A DNA stretch of 64,000 nt from positions 57,440,690-57,504,689 of the forward strand of contig CM034236.1 of the NCBI GenBank assembly GCA_019916065.1, given 5' to 3'. The notes below the pieces were generated by a model. That model did no database searches. It saw only the letters and a program-made list of their open reading frames with translations, and was not told the DNA's origin. Below are positions 35,941 through 46,990 of the stretch, piece after piece (positions within the stretch are counted from its first letter, which is position 1; each line of letters begins with the position of its first letter). This stretch comes from Vitellaria paradoxa (Eukaryota > Streptophyta > Magnoliopsida > Ericales > Sapotaceae). A program made the translations under genes and the position numbers.

Positions 35941-36145
35941 AGGATGACTGCACCTGGACCAAGGCGATGGAGTCGGCGGATTGAGGGAAACTATGCGAGG
36001 TGCCAGGTCTGTTCAATCTTCTTTCTATTAACCTGTAGACCTAAGTACCAACCCCAATCTCCTACACTTTCTCCTATCACTGAAGACAACTACCCATTGA
36101 ACCTGAACAAGCCCGGACGACATCAATGTAGGTGTCAATGTTGAA

Positions 36146-37215
36146 GCTGACATTCCAAGACAAAGTTCCTGGTTAAGGGACTTCTGCAACACCCTACTCT
36201 ACCCTGGTTTGCCAATGAAGTAGCAAAAGATAGAACCTTAATTGGGTATTCTAAGAGGGCTGTCCTGTGTGACGAGGGGTATCAACATTGAAGACTATTC
36301 TGATCCCCCTTATGAGCTAGTAGACATGATTAACAGGAGGGGATGGACTGATGGGGTTATTGTGAGTCAGAAAGCAGTAGTACCTCTGGTTAGGGAATTT
36401 TATTCTAATGCTGTGAAAGGAAAGAAAGGAAAAATTGAGATTAAGACCAATGTGAGGAAGAAGGAAATACTGCTGACACCTGAGACTATTTGCAATGTAT
36501 GCTGGATTACCATTTGGACAGTCTATGGTTATTAATCCAGAACAGCAAGCTGAATGGATTAGAACAACTTTAAAAAAGAAAATTTGGTAAAGTTGCTTTC
36601 TGGAAACCCTCAAGCTCAATGGAATAGAGTTAGATTGTCAAAAGGGGACCTCACAGACAAGAGTAAGTGTTGCACATGTGGTCTGTTCAAAGATTTACCA
36701 CATGCCTATGTCTCAGCTATGACTTTACCACAAGCTGAGATGATTGGAAGGCTTCTCCTAGATATCCCCATTGACTTGACAAAGCACATTTGGAATATAA
36801 TCACTGGAGCAATGCAAAACCAGAGGTGAATTCTGGTTTGCCTTTTGGGGGGTTGATAACTAAAATTCTGCAAGGTCATGGGGTGAAGGAAAAGAGTGGA
36901 ATGGAGACAGTGAAACCTGCTACTCGAATTGCTCAAACTTCAATGAAGAGGAGTAAAGGGCAATTAGCAAGGAAGGCAGCAGTAGACTCACAGAAAGAAC
37001 AGCAATCTGAGGAGCAATCAGGAACTGAAGTGGTGACTCTTCAAAGCTTGTATGCATTATTGAAGGAGGTGAAGGATCAGCAAATGGAGATGGCAGCTGA
37101 GCTGAAGAATTTAAAGGACAAACAGGATGCTGATCATCAACAAATGCTTGAAATGTTGGAAGGGTTACATGAACCAGCTGCTCCTGAAGATTATATGACA
37201 CCTCCAGATCATTGA
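36146..37215 (+). pseudogene. ORF3 downstream of pol, plant-transposon-protein-like domain
   Basis: Read in three frames, this resembles the domain known as 'putative plant transposon protein', found downstream of pol in Athila-like elements. Recognisable parts are the KFLVKGLLQHPTL region (about 36160), RRGWTDGVIVSQKAVVPLVREFYSN (36335-36410) and a segment ending in ETICNVC (36480). The C-terminal part (36900-37215) is Lys/Gln/Glu-rich, with a likely coiled coil EVKDQQMEMAAELKNLKDKQ (about 37063-37120). Frameshifts near 36280, 36510 and 36830 break it. The function of this third ORF is unknown. It is sometimes called env-like by position, but I see no signal peptide or clear membrane segment here. 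Confidence 0.6.
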
Positions 37216-38984
37216 AGCCTGCTGTCCTTGAGCCATAAAGCTAAAATCTGTGAATGAATTTTAGGAAAATTTAAAGCCATGTTTTGTCCTCAGAAAATAG
37301 TTTCCTTTGTTTTATTTTCTCGATTTTGTTAATTTTGAATTGAATGACTTTTTGACTCATCCTGAATTTGGATGAATATTTTGTTGGAATCCATTTTGAG
37401 CATTGGGGTTGTGTTGCTGATCTGTTTAGTGAGATGAGCTCTTTTGTTTTAAATGCATGACAGGCTATAATTAGCATGTACCTTGATGCTGATTGCTGGA
37501 TTTTGAGTTTTCAGTTTGGAATTTGAATAGTTGTTATGTTTAATTTGCTTAATGGTTGAATTGGTATGGATAGAGTTAGTTTTTACATCTTGTCAACTTA
37601 GACATGGACATTTATAAATGGTTTCTGGTTGAACAATGGATTGCATTATTCCCAGCCCTAGTGGAGACTTAAACCTGAAGTGAGATTTTGAGCATTTAAG
37701 CTTTGTTTATGAGAGATATGCAATTACTCTAGAGCTTATCAAAAGCTTAAACATTTCTTTACTTCATCTTTTCTTCAATAACTCCAATTACAATATTTGC
37801 TTTTGGGTGTTTGGTGAAGTTGTAGAGGAATTGAACTTGATTCTTGGTTCTTAGTTTTTATGGTTGAATGAAATGAAACCAAGGAAATGATATTAGGACA
37901 TTTTTCTTATCTTTGAGCTTAAAAAAAAAAAAAATTCCTCTTCTTTGATGAACATCATCCTTGGAGCCAAGTTGAGCTTTATTAGAGCATTCATACTCTT
38001 ATTCTTACAACATCCTATCCCCTAACCATTATGAATGCTCTTCTAGCCTTCCCTAACAGATTGGAATACACTGAAAATATTAAGGCAAGAGCAATGAACA
38101 ACATTTTGGGATTTTTGGGGTGGAGGATAGAAAAATTGATGGAAGGAAGGAAAAGAATGATAATGAGGATTATGGTGATGTCCAAATCAGAAAACTCTGT
38201 TTCGATTATGAGTTTCAACTTTTAGATATATAGGACATTGAAAAAAAAAAAAAAAAAGAGAAACTGATTTCAGTGTTCCAATTCATTTGATTCCTTAATC
38301 CTACTTTCAACTACCTCATCAAACCTCATGGCCCATTACAACCTAAAGCAAGTCCTAATTGATCTTTGGCAGAATTACTCATTCAATTGTGAAATTTAGG
38401 AATTGGGGGGTTATAGTGAACAATTCTAAAATAACCTTACTGCACTATTCTTTCATGGAGTTATGTCACGTCTTTTCTTTATTGGATTGACGTTTTTGGA
38501 CTTGTAGATGCACCCTCTTAGAATTTGATTTACATTTATTCTTTACAAAAAGGGGCATCTTGAGGGGAACCTTGTGGCTTCATTTTCTTGTGAGTGAATT
38601 CCAATGGTGCAGATTTTGAAGTTGAAGCTTTGGGACGTAATATGATTCAAAGTTTAGGATAGAGTTTGACTATGGAGATCTTATGTTGAGTTAACAGGTT
38701 AAGATACTGAATTTTCATGCTTGGATCAAGTGCTTTAGCAACATTTCACATACCATACTAATTTCATGATTCTAGGAGTGTTAGCTCTAAATTTTTTAGC
38801 TTGATGTATTGAGTAAAATTCCATGGTTATGACTTATTATCCATTTAGATATGAAGATGCTATTTTTAGATGTGTCCTTCACTAGATGTGCAATTTCATA
38901 ACATGAAAATGGTTGATTGTTTTTAAAGGTAGACCTTCCTTCTTTAAGCATTGTAGGGACTAGCAATGTCTAAGTGAGGGGTTG
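37216..38984 (+). other. Athila-type element, 3' untranslated region
   Basis: This 1.8-kb AT-rich noncoding segment has polyA runs at 37920 and 38240. It ends AAGTGAGGGGTTG against the 3' LTR, a probable polypurine tract. No credible ORF was seen. Confidence 0.6.
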
Positions 38985-40504
38985 TGATTGGGCTTGAGTT
39001 GTTACACATTTGTCACTTAAATACACTTTTATACATGACATTAATTGATGTAAGATAGGTGTTTTGTGCAGAATTTATCCACATTCTTTAGAATATGGAA
39101 ATGTGTTGAATTGTGCCATAAGAGAAGCAATTTGAGCTAAATTAAGGATGCAACGAGGAGATGCTGTGAAGAACATCTGTTGAAATGGATTTGTTGAGTA
39201 AAGTCATGGGATCAGCAGAAGCATTTCCAGTTGCTGAACAAGTGAATTCTGGAAGGAGGAGAACATTCGAATATAGTGCCACAGCATTCGAATGCTGTCA
39301 AAAAGAGTTCAGAGAATTTCTGCGAGTGAATCGCATATTCGAATACAGCCAAGCAGTATTCGAATACTAGGACCGTTGGCAGAAAAAACTCCACGTGATT
39401 TTACAGATTCGGGGGGGGAATGCAATCTGGAGGAGAGAGAAAGACTGGGGAATGATGGCATCACACGACCCACACCCACGAGAGAAAGAAAGGGAGAGAA
39501 CATTCGGTTAGAAGAGAGAAGGGAGAAGAGAGAAGAGGAGAGTAGGGGAATTTCTTCTTCTTCCTTCTTCATTCTCTGGTTTTCAGATTTTCTGCCATTT
39601 TTTTTTCAATTCTGATTTTTATTTTCAGTTTATTGTAATTAGATTTGAATTCTACAGCACATTACAATTTCATTCTTGTAATTAGATTTCAATTGGAGTT
39701 AAAGAGTAATTACATTTTTCAGCTTTGAAGGTTATGTCTCTGTTCTTCATTTCTGTTCTTCATTTTCTTAAGATGATCGGCTAGTTTTTCTTGGGCCAAG
39801 GCAAGGATAATGTCCTGTCCAATGATTTCCAAGATGCCGTTCTTCATGGATTAATTTTGAGTTCTTTGGTTATCAATCTTAGTTATCTCGTTACTTTCGA
39901 AATCAATGGTTCAATGTCCGATTAACACTTGTTTACATATTCTATCAATGAGTTCATAGAAGTTGCTGAATTCAGAACTCTTATTGCAAATATGTATGGG
40001 AGTTGCTAGAGTTAGATCTTCTATAGTTTTCATGATAGCTTATGCACATCACTTGTTTGATCCATGGCTTGTATCATTTGAAATTAATTTTCTCCAAACA
40101 TTAGAGCAACTAAAATTGATGATCTATTCACTCTTGGTATTTTGAGATTGATTTGGATAGGCATTGGAATTGTCTTGCCCATCTTTTAATATCAAGTTTT
40201 AGTTAAGTTTAGTTTTAATTTCAAAACCCATTTCCAAAACCATCAAAAAAATTCCAAACCAGATTTTCAATTCTGTTTACCATTCATGTGAGCCATGTTT
40301 TGCCTCTTTAATCCATTTGATTCAAACATAATTTTGCTCCCTAGATCCCTGTGGATATGACCTGGTTCTCACCAGTTAATTGTGCTACAATGAAACCTTG
40401 CACTTGGGGGAGTTTGTCTTGATTTTCCTTACTCAACACCTTTGAAAGCTGAATTTGCATCTTTATTTACATTTGAGAGTGAGGTAATTAAGCAAAAACA
40501 AGCA
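38985..40504 (+). repeat. Athila-type element 3' LTR
   Basis: This is a 1,520-bp copy of 26429-27960 with the same termini. TTCGAA palindromes lie at 39266, 39287, 39338 and 39359. The last ~870 bp are almost identical to the 5' LTR, while the first ~470 bp differ by many small indels and substitutions. Confidence 0.96.
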
Positions 40505-40623
40505 AGCATATTGATACCAATTGGATGATGGCAGACCCCTTAACCAAGGGACTTAAACCTATTATTTTTAATAGGCATGTTTCTAACATGGATGTTATAG
40601 AGTCCTTTGATGTACTTGATTAG
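40505..40623 (+). pseudogene. Copia B polyprotein, C-terminal end beyond the nested element
   Basis: After the AGCAT duplication the RNase H end of Copia B resumes (IDTNWMMADPLTKGLKPI) and closes with ESFDVLD and a stop at 40621-40623. The matching block in Copia A ends ESFDVLG. This confirms that the two halves are one gene split by insertion. Confidence 0.93.
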
Positions 40624-41229
40624 TTGGAGTTATTTCTTTACATTATGTAACATATATTTTTTTTATGTTGAGACTTATAATTTCTCATTCTTATTGATAT
40701 TGAATGAAAGTTATCATCCATGTTCTTTTGATAACATTGGTACATGAATATAGTCATGATTTTGTATATATGTTATATTTGAAATCTTAAGTTTTTGTTA
40801 CTTAAGCATTTTGGGATATGTCTTACCTTACTTTTGAAATGTGTGTAAGGCATATTGGTTTCCATTTGAAACCTTTGAATTCTCTTGCTTTTTTGATGAG
40901 CATATCTAAAGAGAGTTGGGCTGATAAGGGATTAGCACATTTATGAGATCACCTATTGAGTGCTAATTTCCACTACATTACATCATTTGATCCATATTGA
41001 TAAGATTGTTGATATTTGTAATCATGAGTAGTATTACATGTGTTATAAGTGTAATATCTGTCTTGGTTTGATATTGATTATCTTATTGGACGGGATTATT
41101 TTAGTTGTTGTTTCTCATCTTTACTTGGCTTTGAAATGTGGCCACATGTAGTCTCTAACTCAAGAGTCATTTTTAAAAATCTTCTTAGAATTAAAAAAAA
41201 AATAATTAATGTTTGCTTAAGTGGGAGAA
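40624..41229 (+). other. Copia B 3' untranslated region and polypurine tract
   Basis: Noncoding sequence ends in AAGTGGGAGAA directly before the 3' LTR, the plus-strand primer tract. Confidence 0.8.
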
Positions 41230-41656
41230 TGTTAGAATTTTTCATATGTTGAGCATACATTACTTAATTTTTATTTTGTCAAAAACGAGTTAAACCAAGT
41301 TAAAGATGAGAACGTACATGATAAGACTCATTTTGTTTTGATCTATTTGTTAGGCTTATGTGCACCTAATAGGGATAATGAGGATAAACGGTTAGTGTGG
41401 GCTAGTTGTTAAGCCCACTGTAGGCCTTTTATGGGAGGGCCCAATGAGGCTAGGTCCCCTCTTTTCACAAAATAGAGACAGTTATTTCTATGATAGCCGT
41501 CATATTGATTATGATAGAAAGGAAGACCAAGCCCTAATAATTTTTTATCTTTTAGAGTTGAAGATGAAATAATCACAAACAGGTATGCTTCCGCATTATT
41601 ATATGTGTAATTTTGATATTTCTAAATTCATATATAGATCTATTTTAAATCTTACA
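41230..41656 (+). repeat. Copia B 3' LTR
   Basis: The 427-bp copy of 20585-21039 starts TGTTAGAATTTTTCATATG and ends AAATCTTACA. It is followed by CGAGA. Confidence 0.93.
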
Positions 41657-42956
41657 CGAGATGGCAACTAGTGTTTGAAACGGTACTTCAAGATGCCTAA
41701 GAGAGAGATGGCTCAAGAGAAATGAGCTATTGAGAGAATTCTAGGCAAGGCTTTGAAAATGGGACCAGTCAATGAACCAAAAAAAAAAAATAAACCGGTC
41801 ACGGGTAAGTAGTTCAACTATTGATTCAACCTGAATCAAACAGTGACTCCATAAATATTAATAATTGATTAATTAAATAAATATATATATTTAAAATCAC
41901 AAAAATTATATTTTGCCCATAGATTTTATGACTATTTTTCAATATTTCTTAACAAAGAAAAAGTTGTATTTAGACTAACCAAATTGCATGCCAGCACCTA
42001 ATGACCATGCAAAAAATGAGTTATTCCTATACAAATACACAACTGTACAACACTTTAAAAAATAATAGGAAAACCAATTGGCACTAAAAATGTTGTCACT
42101 GATTTAGTGAACAAATAGCAACAATGCAAGCTATAGAATGTTCACACCAAATAAAGAGAGAGAGAGAGAAAGCTCACTCTTCTTATCAATTTGGTCATAT
42201 ACATCACTCTCAGGTAATGCTCTTAGTATCCAACAAATTAGTCCAGCATTTCATCTCATCGTGCCCCAGAATATACAATGGATGGTTAATAATTAATTAC
42301 ATAAAAACAAAACAAAGAGGACATACTATTAGATTTATTATATGGCACTAAGAACTAAATTGAAAGAAAACAAAGGACCATACAGAAAATAAATTCACAT
42401 ATAAATGTCTTCTAAATTCTCAATGTTGGAGACCCAAATAAATAAATAAATAAATGAAGCTTGCAATTGTAAACAATTGTTAAAATCCTTAAAGTTGTTT
42501 GAATGTTGAAAAACTAAAAAAGATTTAAGTTCAAACTAAAAACTCACAAATCAAAGGTCACCAAGAGTCATCACTGTCAATTATCGTGATGGGTAGTTTT
42601 TGCTGAGCTTATTTAATTTGTTTCTGATGGGAGTCTGGGTTTGAATGAGTCAATAGTCACGGTGGAAGGTGCACGATTAACGCCTTTTTCCACGCCGCAC
42701 TTAACAATCTAAACCACTCATTAATATGCTAAGTAGGCCTAACACTCACTAGGAAGCAAAAATAAAAATAAATAAAAAACTAGCAAAGAAAGCTAAGTAG
42801 AGAAGAACAATTGGAAAACTTGGAGAATCCTTTTTATTACTTTTCTTGGATGGTTTACATTTTTGTTTTTTTTTTTTTTTGGTTGGGGAGGGGGCGAGTG
42901 GTTACCTCTGCCTCCTCATGGACGGTGAAAATTTTATTTAACCAACGGTGAGGATT
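41657..42956. other. intergenic AT-rich sequence, no gene seen
   Basis: This is the right flank of the Copia B target site. It has polyA near 41777, (TA)n near 41880, a GAGA run near 42158 and AATAAATAAATA near 42440. Nothing is recognised as a gene. Confidence 0.45.
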
Positions 42957-44068
42957 TAGGGTGGCAAAATGGGCGGGTTAGTGATGGATTTAAATGGGTT
43001 GGAGGTTAAATGGATACAACTCAAACCCACCCATTTAAAAACGGGTTAGATATGGGCGGGTTAAATACGGGTTATTTTAAATCCATGAACCCATATCTAA
43101 CCCATTTACTTATGACTTAACTTATTTTTTTAAAAAATTAAATATTTATTTCAATTAATGTGTATATATATAAATTCATCAATATTTATTTTAATTAATA
43201 ATATTATACATATTATATTATATTTACATTTTTATTTAATTTCGAATTTGTACGAATCGATTTATTTTTATTCAATTTTAAATCAACAACTCTCTTCTCT
43301 CTCTCTGTGTGCGCGCGTGTGAGCGCGTATGTGTGTGGGGTGTGTGTGCGAGTGTATGCATGTGCACGCGTGTGTATGTGTGTGTGGGTGGATGTGTGCG
43401 CACGCGCGCTTATGAATGTGTGCACGCATGTGTGTGTAGGCGTGTATGCGTGTGTGTGGATTTAGAGCGCACGTGTGTGTATAGGTGTGTGCATATGCGC
43501 ACGCGTGTATGTGTGTGTGGGGGTGTATGTGTGTGCGTGTGTGCGCGCACGTGTGTGTAGGCGTGTATGCGTGTGTGTGCGTGTGCGTGCACGCGTGCGT
43601 TACTTGAATTGATATGGAGGAGAATAGGAACGAGAATGAAAGAAAAAGCAAATTATATGTAATGTATATATTATACATTTATTGTATACGCTGAATATAT
43701 ACACACATCATATATGAAATGTATATTTATATATTTATTGTAGATATTGCTAGAGAGAAAGAGAGAGACGGTGTAAAGAAAGAGGGGGATTCAATTAATT
43801 ATATTATATATATATACATTTACTATAGTGATGGCTGGAGAGAGAGGTGAGAGAGAGAGTAGTGTAGAGAGGGGGATTAAACTAATTTTTTTACTTAAAT
43901 GGGTGTTTTAACGGGTCCCGTTTCACAACTCAATTGCATCCGTTTATAAATGGGTGTTTTATAAGTTACCCAATTACAACCCAATTAATAAAATAATAGG
44001 ACCCAAACCCATTTATTATGGGTTTAATTGGGTGGGTTGATGGGTTTGGGTCAATTTTGCCACCCCCA
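42957..44068. mobile_element. hAT-like non-autonomous element, copy 1, with TG/CG core
   Basis: The left end TAGGGTGGCAAAATGGGC and the reverse complement of the right end, TGGGGGTGGCAAAATTGACC, share a GGTGGCAAAAT core typical of hAT-type termini. Subterminal parts repeat GGGTT, AACCCA and AATGGGT words in both orientations. The middle holds a 300-bp alternating purine-pyrimidine tract. The element aligns along its length with 58118-59196. A target duplication is not clear here. It has no transposase; long open frames through the core are low-complexity artefacts. Confidence 0.8.
43305..43600. repeat. alternating purine-pyrimidine (TG/CG/CA) tract, Z-DNA prone
   Basis: The roughly 296 bases are mostly alternating G/A and T/C, mixing TG, CG, CA and TA steps, for example GTGTGCGCGCGTGTGAGCGC and GTGCGCACGCGCGCTTATG. 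Such sequence readily adopts left-handed Z-DNA in vitro. It replaces the otherwise AT-rich interior of the hAT-like element and recurs in the same place in copy 2. Confidence 0.9.
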
Positions 44069-44146
44069 AGATTTTGTCTCTCGAATCCTCCACCAAAGTA
44101 TCAAGGATATTAACAAGACACAACTTCTCAAAGAATCCTCCTACTA

Positions 44147-44372
44147 CTTCTAGAATACTCCATCATCCTCTACAATATGTAAAAAAAAAAAACCGCTAGA
44201 ATACATAACACTTCTAAAATATTCAAGATTACACTAGACTCACCAGAACAACCTCATATACACTAGAGAAATCTACAATGTATTAGAATATTCTAGAGTA
44301 CCCAAGAAATTATAGAATCTTCCAAAACTCTCTAGAACATTCTAGAATTTTATATAATATTCTAGAACTCTC
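44147..44372. promoter_or_regulatory. cluster of heat-shock-element-like sites
   Basis: Repeated TTCTAGAA words occur at about 44147, 44340 and 44360. One full three-unit match, GAAcaTTCtaGAA, is at 44335-44347 and a near match, GAAtaTTCtaGAG, at 44286-44298. This is the nGAAnnTTCnn pattern bound by heat-shock factors. A simple decayed TTCTAGAA repeat would look the same, so function is only inferred. Confidence 0.4.
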
Positions 44373-44423
44373 AAAAATAGTCTAAAGAATACTAGAAACT
44401 TTACCATTTTGTTGCTACCATGT

Positions 44424-44432
44424 CCACGTGGC
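44424..44432. promoter_or_regulatory. G-box / ABRE-like CCACGTGGC
   Basis: CCACGTGGC is a strong plant G-box core, 52-77 bases to the right of the last heat-shock-like sites. No gene start is recognised nearby, so its role is uncertain. Confidence 0.35.
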
Positions 44433-44854
44433 GCCTGGTGGACAAAGGGGTCAATTACCATTGGTGGGTTGGTGTTGATTAGGACGTTAAGGATCTTGTG
44501 GGATTCATTTGCTTGTTAGCCTCATGGAAGGCATTCATTTAAGAGTTCAATTTTGGTTCCATGCGTTAAACACATTCAGTGGAATGAAAAGCTCAGGCAA
44601 TAATTTACTCTCATTTATTCACCTGGTTGGGGGTCGACTCCCCTTGAACTGAGTCTAATTGATTCTTCTATTTCTTCTTTAAAAAAATAAATAAATAGCC
44701 AAGAAGGAGAAATTCAAACCTTTCCTCATTACCATGAAGCAGTGTCTAGTGCCAACAACAGCATGAATACCGCGAAGTTGAGGCTAATTTTGGAAAACAA
44801 GAGGAATACTTTCCTTATCATCATGAAGTAGAGTCTAGTGCCAGCAACACTGGA

Positions 44855-45830
44855 TGATTGATCCATAGACGGGTTCTAAAGCTAGATTTTCCAAGGTCTG
44901 AGAGTAGAGATCCTTCGAGATGTGTTTACCATGCAACGCAATTCTTCAACTATCATCACACACCTACCAATCAACATATTTCATGGCTTTGTTTCATTTG
45001 GAAGGTGAAGCATTGCAGTGGTTCCGATGGCATCAAAGAATGAAGCTAAGGCTGATGTAGGAAGAATTCAATTAAGTTTTTTCAAAACCTATAGGGCTGC
45101 CACCACAAAAGAGTCATGACCATCAAATTCCTTTGGTTGATGAAGCTAACCTAATGAGTGTCGCCCTAATCGATATCATTTGTATCAAAAGAATGAAATT
45201 GAACAATTAATGAAAGAAATGTTGACTCTTGGAATAATACGGCCTAGCAATAGTCCTTATTCTTCCCTAGTGTTTTAAGCTCGGAAAAGTGATGGAAGTT
45301 AGCAAATGTGTATCAATTATCAAGCTCTTAATCGAGCCACAATAAAAGATAAATTTCCCATCCCTGTCATTGATGAGTTATTGGATGAATTACATAAATC
45401 TAGGATTATTCCAAATTAGACCTTCGATCCGGATATCACCATAGTTGAATGCATAAAGAAGGCATACCCATGATGGCATTTTGAACCCATGAAGGACATT
45501 ATGAATTTTTGGTTTGAGTTAACCAATGCTCTGACAACTTTTCAAGGTTTAATGAATGAAAGTTTCAAACCTTATTTATGAAAATTTGTCTTAGTATTTT
45601 TTGATGACATACTAGTGGACAACCGATCATGGGAAGAACATCTAGTTCACTTGCGACAAGTGTTAACAGCACATCAACAGCACAAACTGCATGCCAAGAT
45701 GTCAAAATGAAGGTTTAGGTGCCTAGATGTAGACTACCTAGGCCATGTTATCTCCACGAAACGGGTGGCAATTGATTCTTCCAAAATTTTCAATATTATG
45801 GAATAGCTTAAACCGTCTCCAACCAATCAA
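44855..45830 (+). pseudogene. chromovirus-like gypsy remnant: gag fused to reverse transcriptase
   Basis: A gag piece (44866-45055) shows a KLDFPR start, then HATQFFNYHHTPTNQHIS and, in another frame, HLEGEALQWFRWHQRM, typical of plant chromovirus gag. It runs almost directly into reverse transcriptase (45140-45830), with [61 protein letters not shown] (FFDD active site) and a YLGHVIS block. The protease and most of gag are missing, so a deletion joined the two. At least five stops interrupt it. No LTRs are recognised. Confidence 0.8.
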
Positions 45831-46967
45831 ATTAACTTTTTTTTTTTTTCTACCAACAATTTTCATCACCTATAATCCATACATGTATATATATACACAT
45901 GTCCATACCCCATTTTTTTCTGTACATCCAGGGAGCAACTAATGTATAAAGCAAGCTTTTATACATATATATACTGCCAATCCTTGCAAATACAATCAGG
46001 CAAGCTATAAACCATTAACCCTTTGATTAATCTTCCTTAACTTATCGTCAATCTCATCAATGCCAAACATTTAATGAAGGAAAAAAAAACATAACTAAAA
46101 AAAAAAGAGTAATCTTTCAGTTTTGATCTGCCGCCGGTTTTTCTCCTTCCCTCTTTCCCCCTTTCCCCCTTTCTCTTTCTCTCTTAATTAGAGTAATAAT
46201 AAAACTCTAGTAAGACATACCCTTATTTATATCCATAACTTCTTTAATCACATGCTATTACGTCCACTGAATTACGGCGGACCTCCAATCACAACCCAAT
46301 AGTAATATCCTTTTAAATTTTTCAATGATCCACTCTTACCCAAAAATAATTAAATAAAAATAAATTTTAATTATTTCTTAAATAAAGTTAGCTAATTTCA
46401 AAAAAATATAATACATCAATAAAAATAAATAATTAATAATAAGTTAAATAAATAATTTATTTTTAAGTTATAACAAAAATCATAGCACCAGTGATCAACC
46501 ACACTTTCTAAAAACAAAGGGAAAAACATGAACCTAAGTTTCTTACGCATTCTAACATCATCATATAAGCCACACACAACCTCAAACCTCTCAAGGTGAA
46601 GACATGGGTCTTGCTTCTTGTGCCCGAAGAATTGGGGTAATTAGTGATAGGTTTTTAATGTATAGTCATATCCAAATTGCTCACATGTATGCTTGAGCAT
46701 CAAAAGGACCATGAGTGAAATCACCAAAACCTATATCCATGATAAGAAAGTGAAAATGAAAGCCCAAAAAATAAAAAATGAGAAAGAAAAGCTATACTAA
46801 AATGCAACCTAAATTAACCAACATACAAGCTAGATTATATGATATGCAAATGAATATGTTGCAATACAAAAGAAAACTACTAATAAAGAGATAGAGAAAA
46901 GAAAGAATTCACCCAATTTTTCAAGTGAACTACCCTTAACTCCCAAGTCTAGCGCTTAACTTGCCCT
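45831..46967. other. AT-rich intergenic sequence
   Basis: No gene is seen. The stretch has poly-T at 45838, a pyrimidine-rich TTTCCCCC block at about 46141-46185 and AAATAAATAA repeats at 46340-46450. Confidence 0.45.
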
Positions 46968-46984
46968 CCCTGGCAACGGTGCTA
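46968..46984 (-). other. decayed tRNA-Asp-type primer binding site
   Basis: On the plus strand this reads CCCTGGCAACGGTGCTA, 14 of 17 matches to the complement of the Athila primer site at 27967. All three differences are C-to-T. It marks a minus-strand gypsy element whose 5' LTR lies to the right. Confidence 0.7.
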
Positions 46985-46990
46985 AAAACT

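Larger units (their letters stand above)
26429..40504 (+). mobile_element. Athila-type Ty3/gypsy element nested in Copia B
   Basis: This 14,076-bp element has LTRs 26429-27960 and 38985-40504, a perfect AGCAT target duplication and a tRNA-Asp-type primer site. The pol order is protease, reverse transcriptase, RNase H, integrase. About 4.4 kb separates integrase from the 3' LTR and carries a further ORF, the arrangement of the Athila lineage. Gag is open over 594 codons. Pol carries only a handful of single-base indels and nonsense changes. It inserted after Copia B and is the younger of the two. Confidence 0.96.
20585..41656 (+). mobile_element. Copia element B, split by a nested gypsy element
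   Basis: The LTRs are 20585-21039 and 41230-41656. The flanks CGAGG (20580-20584) and CGAGA (41657-41661) are a target duplication with one mismatch. Internal domains follow copia order and are close relatives of Copia A at the protein level, but the LTRs are clearly a different family. Excluding the inserted gypsy element and one copy of its target site, the element is about 7.0 kb. It has more frameshifts than Copia A, consistent with greater age. Confidence 0.95.

Noticed and set aside
36920..37201. Minus-strand 93-codon frame
   Set aside because: Antisense to the coiled-coil end of the gypsy ORF3.
43213..43678. Long His/Thr- or Cys/Val-rich open frames on both strands
   Set aside because: They run through the alternating TG/CG/CA tract in several frames on both strands at once, which is expected of low-complexity sequence without stop triplets.
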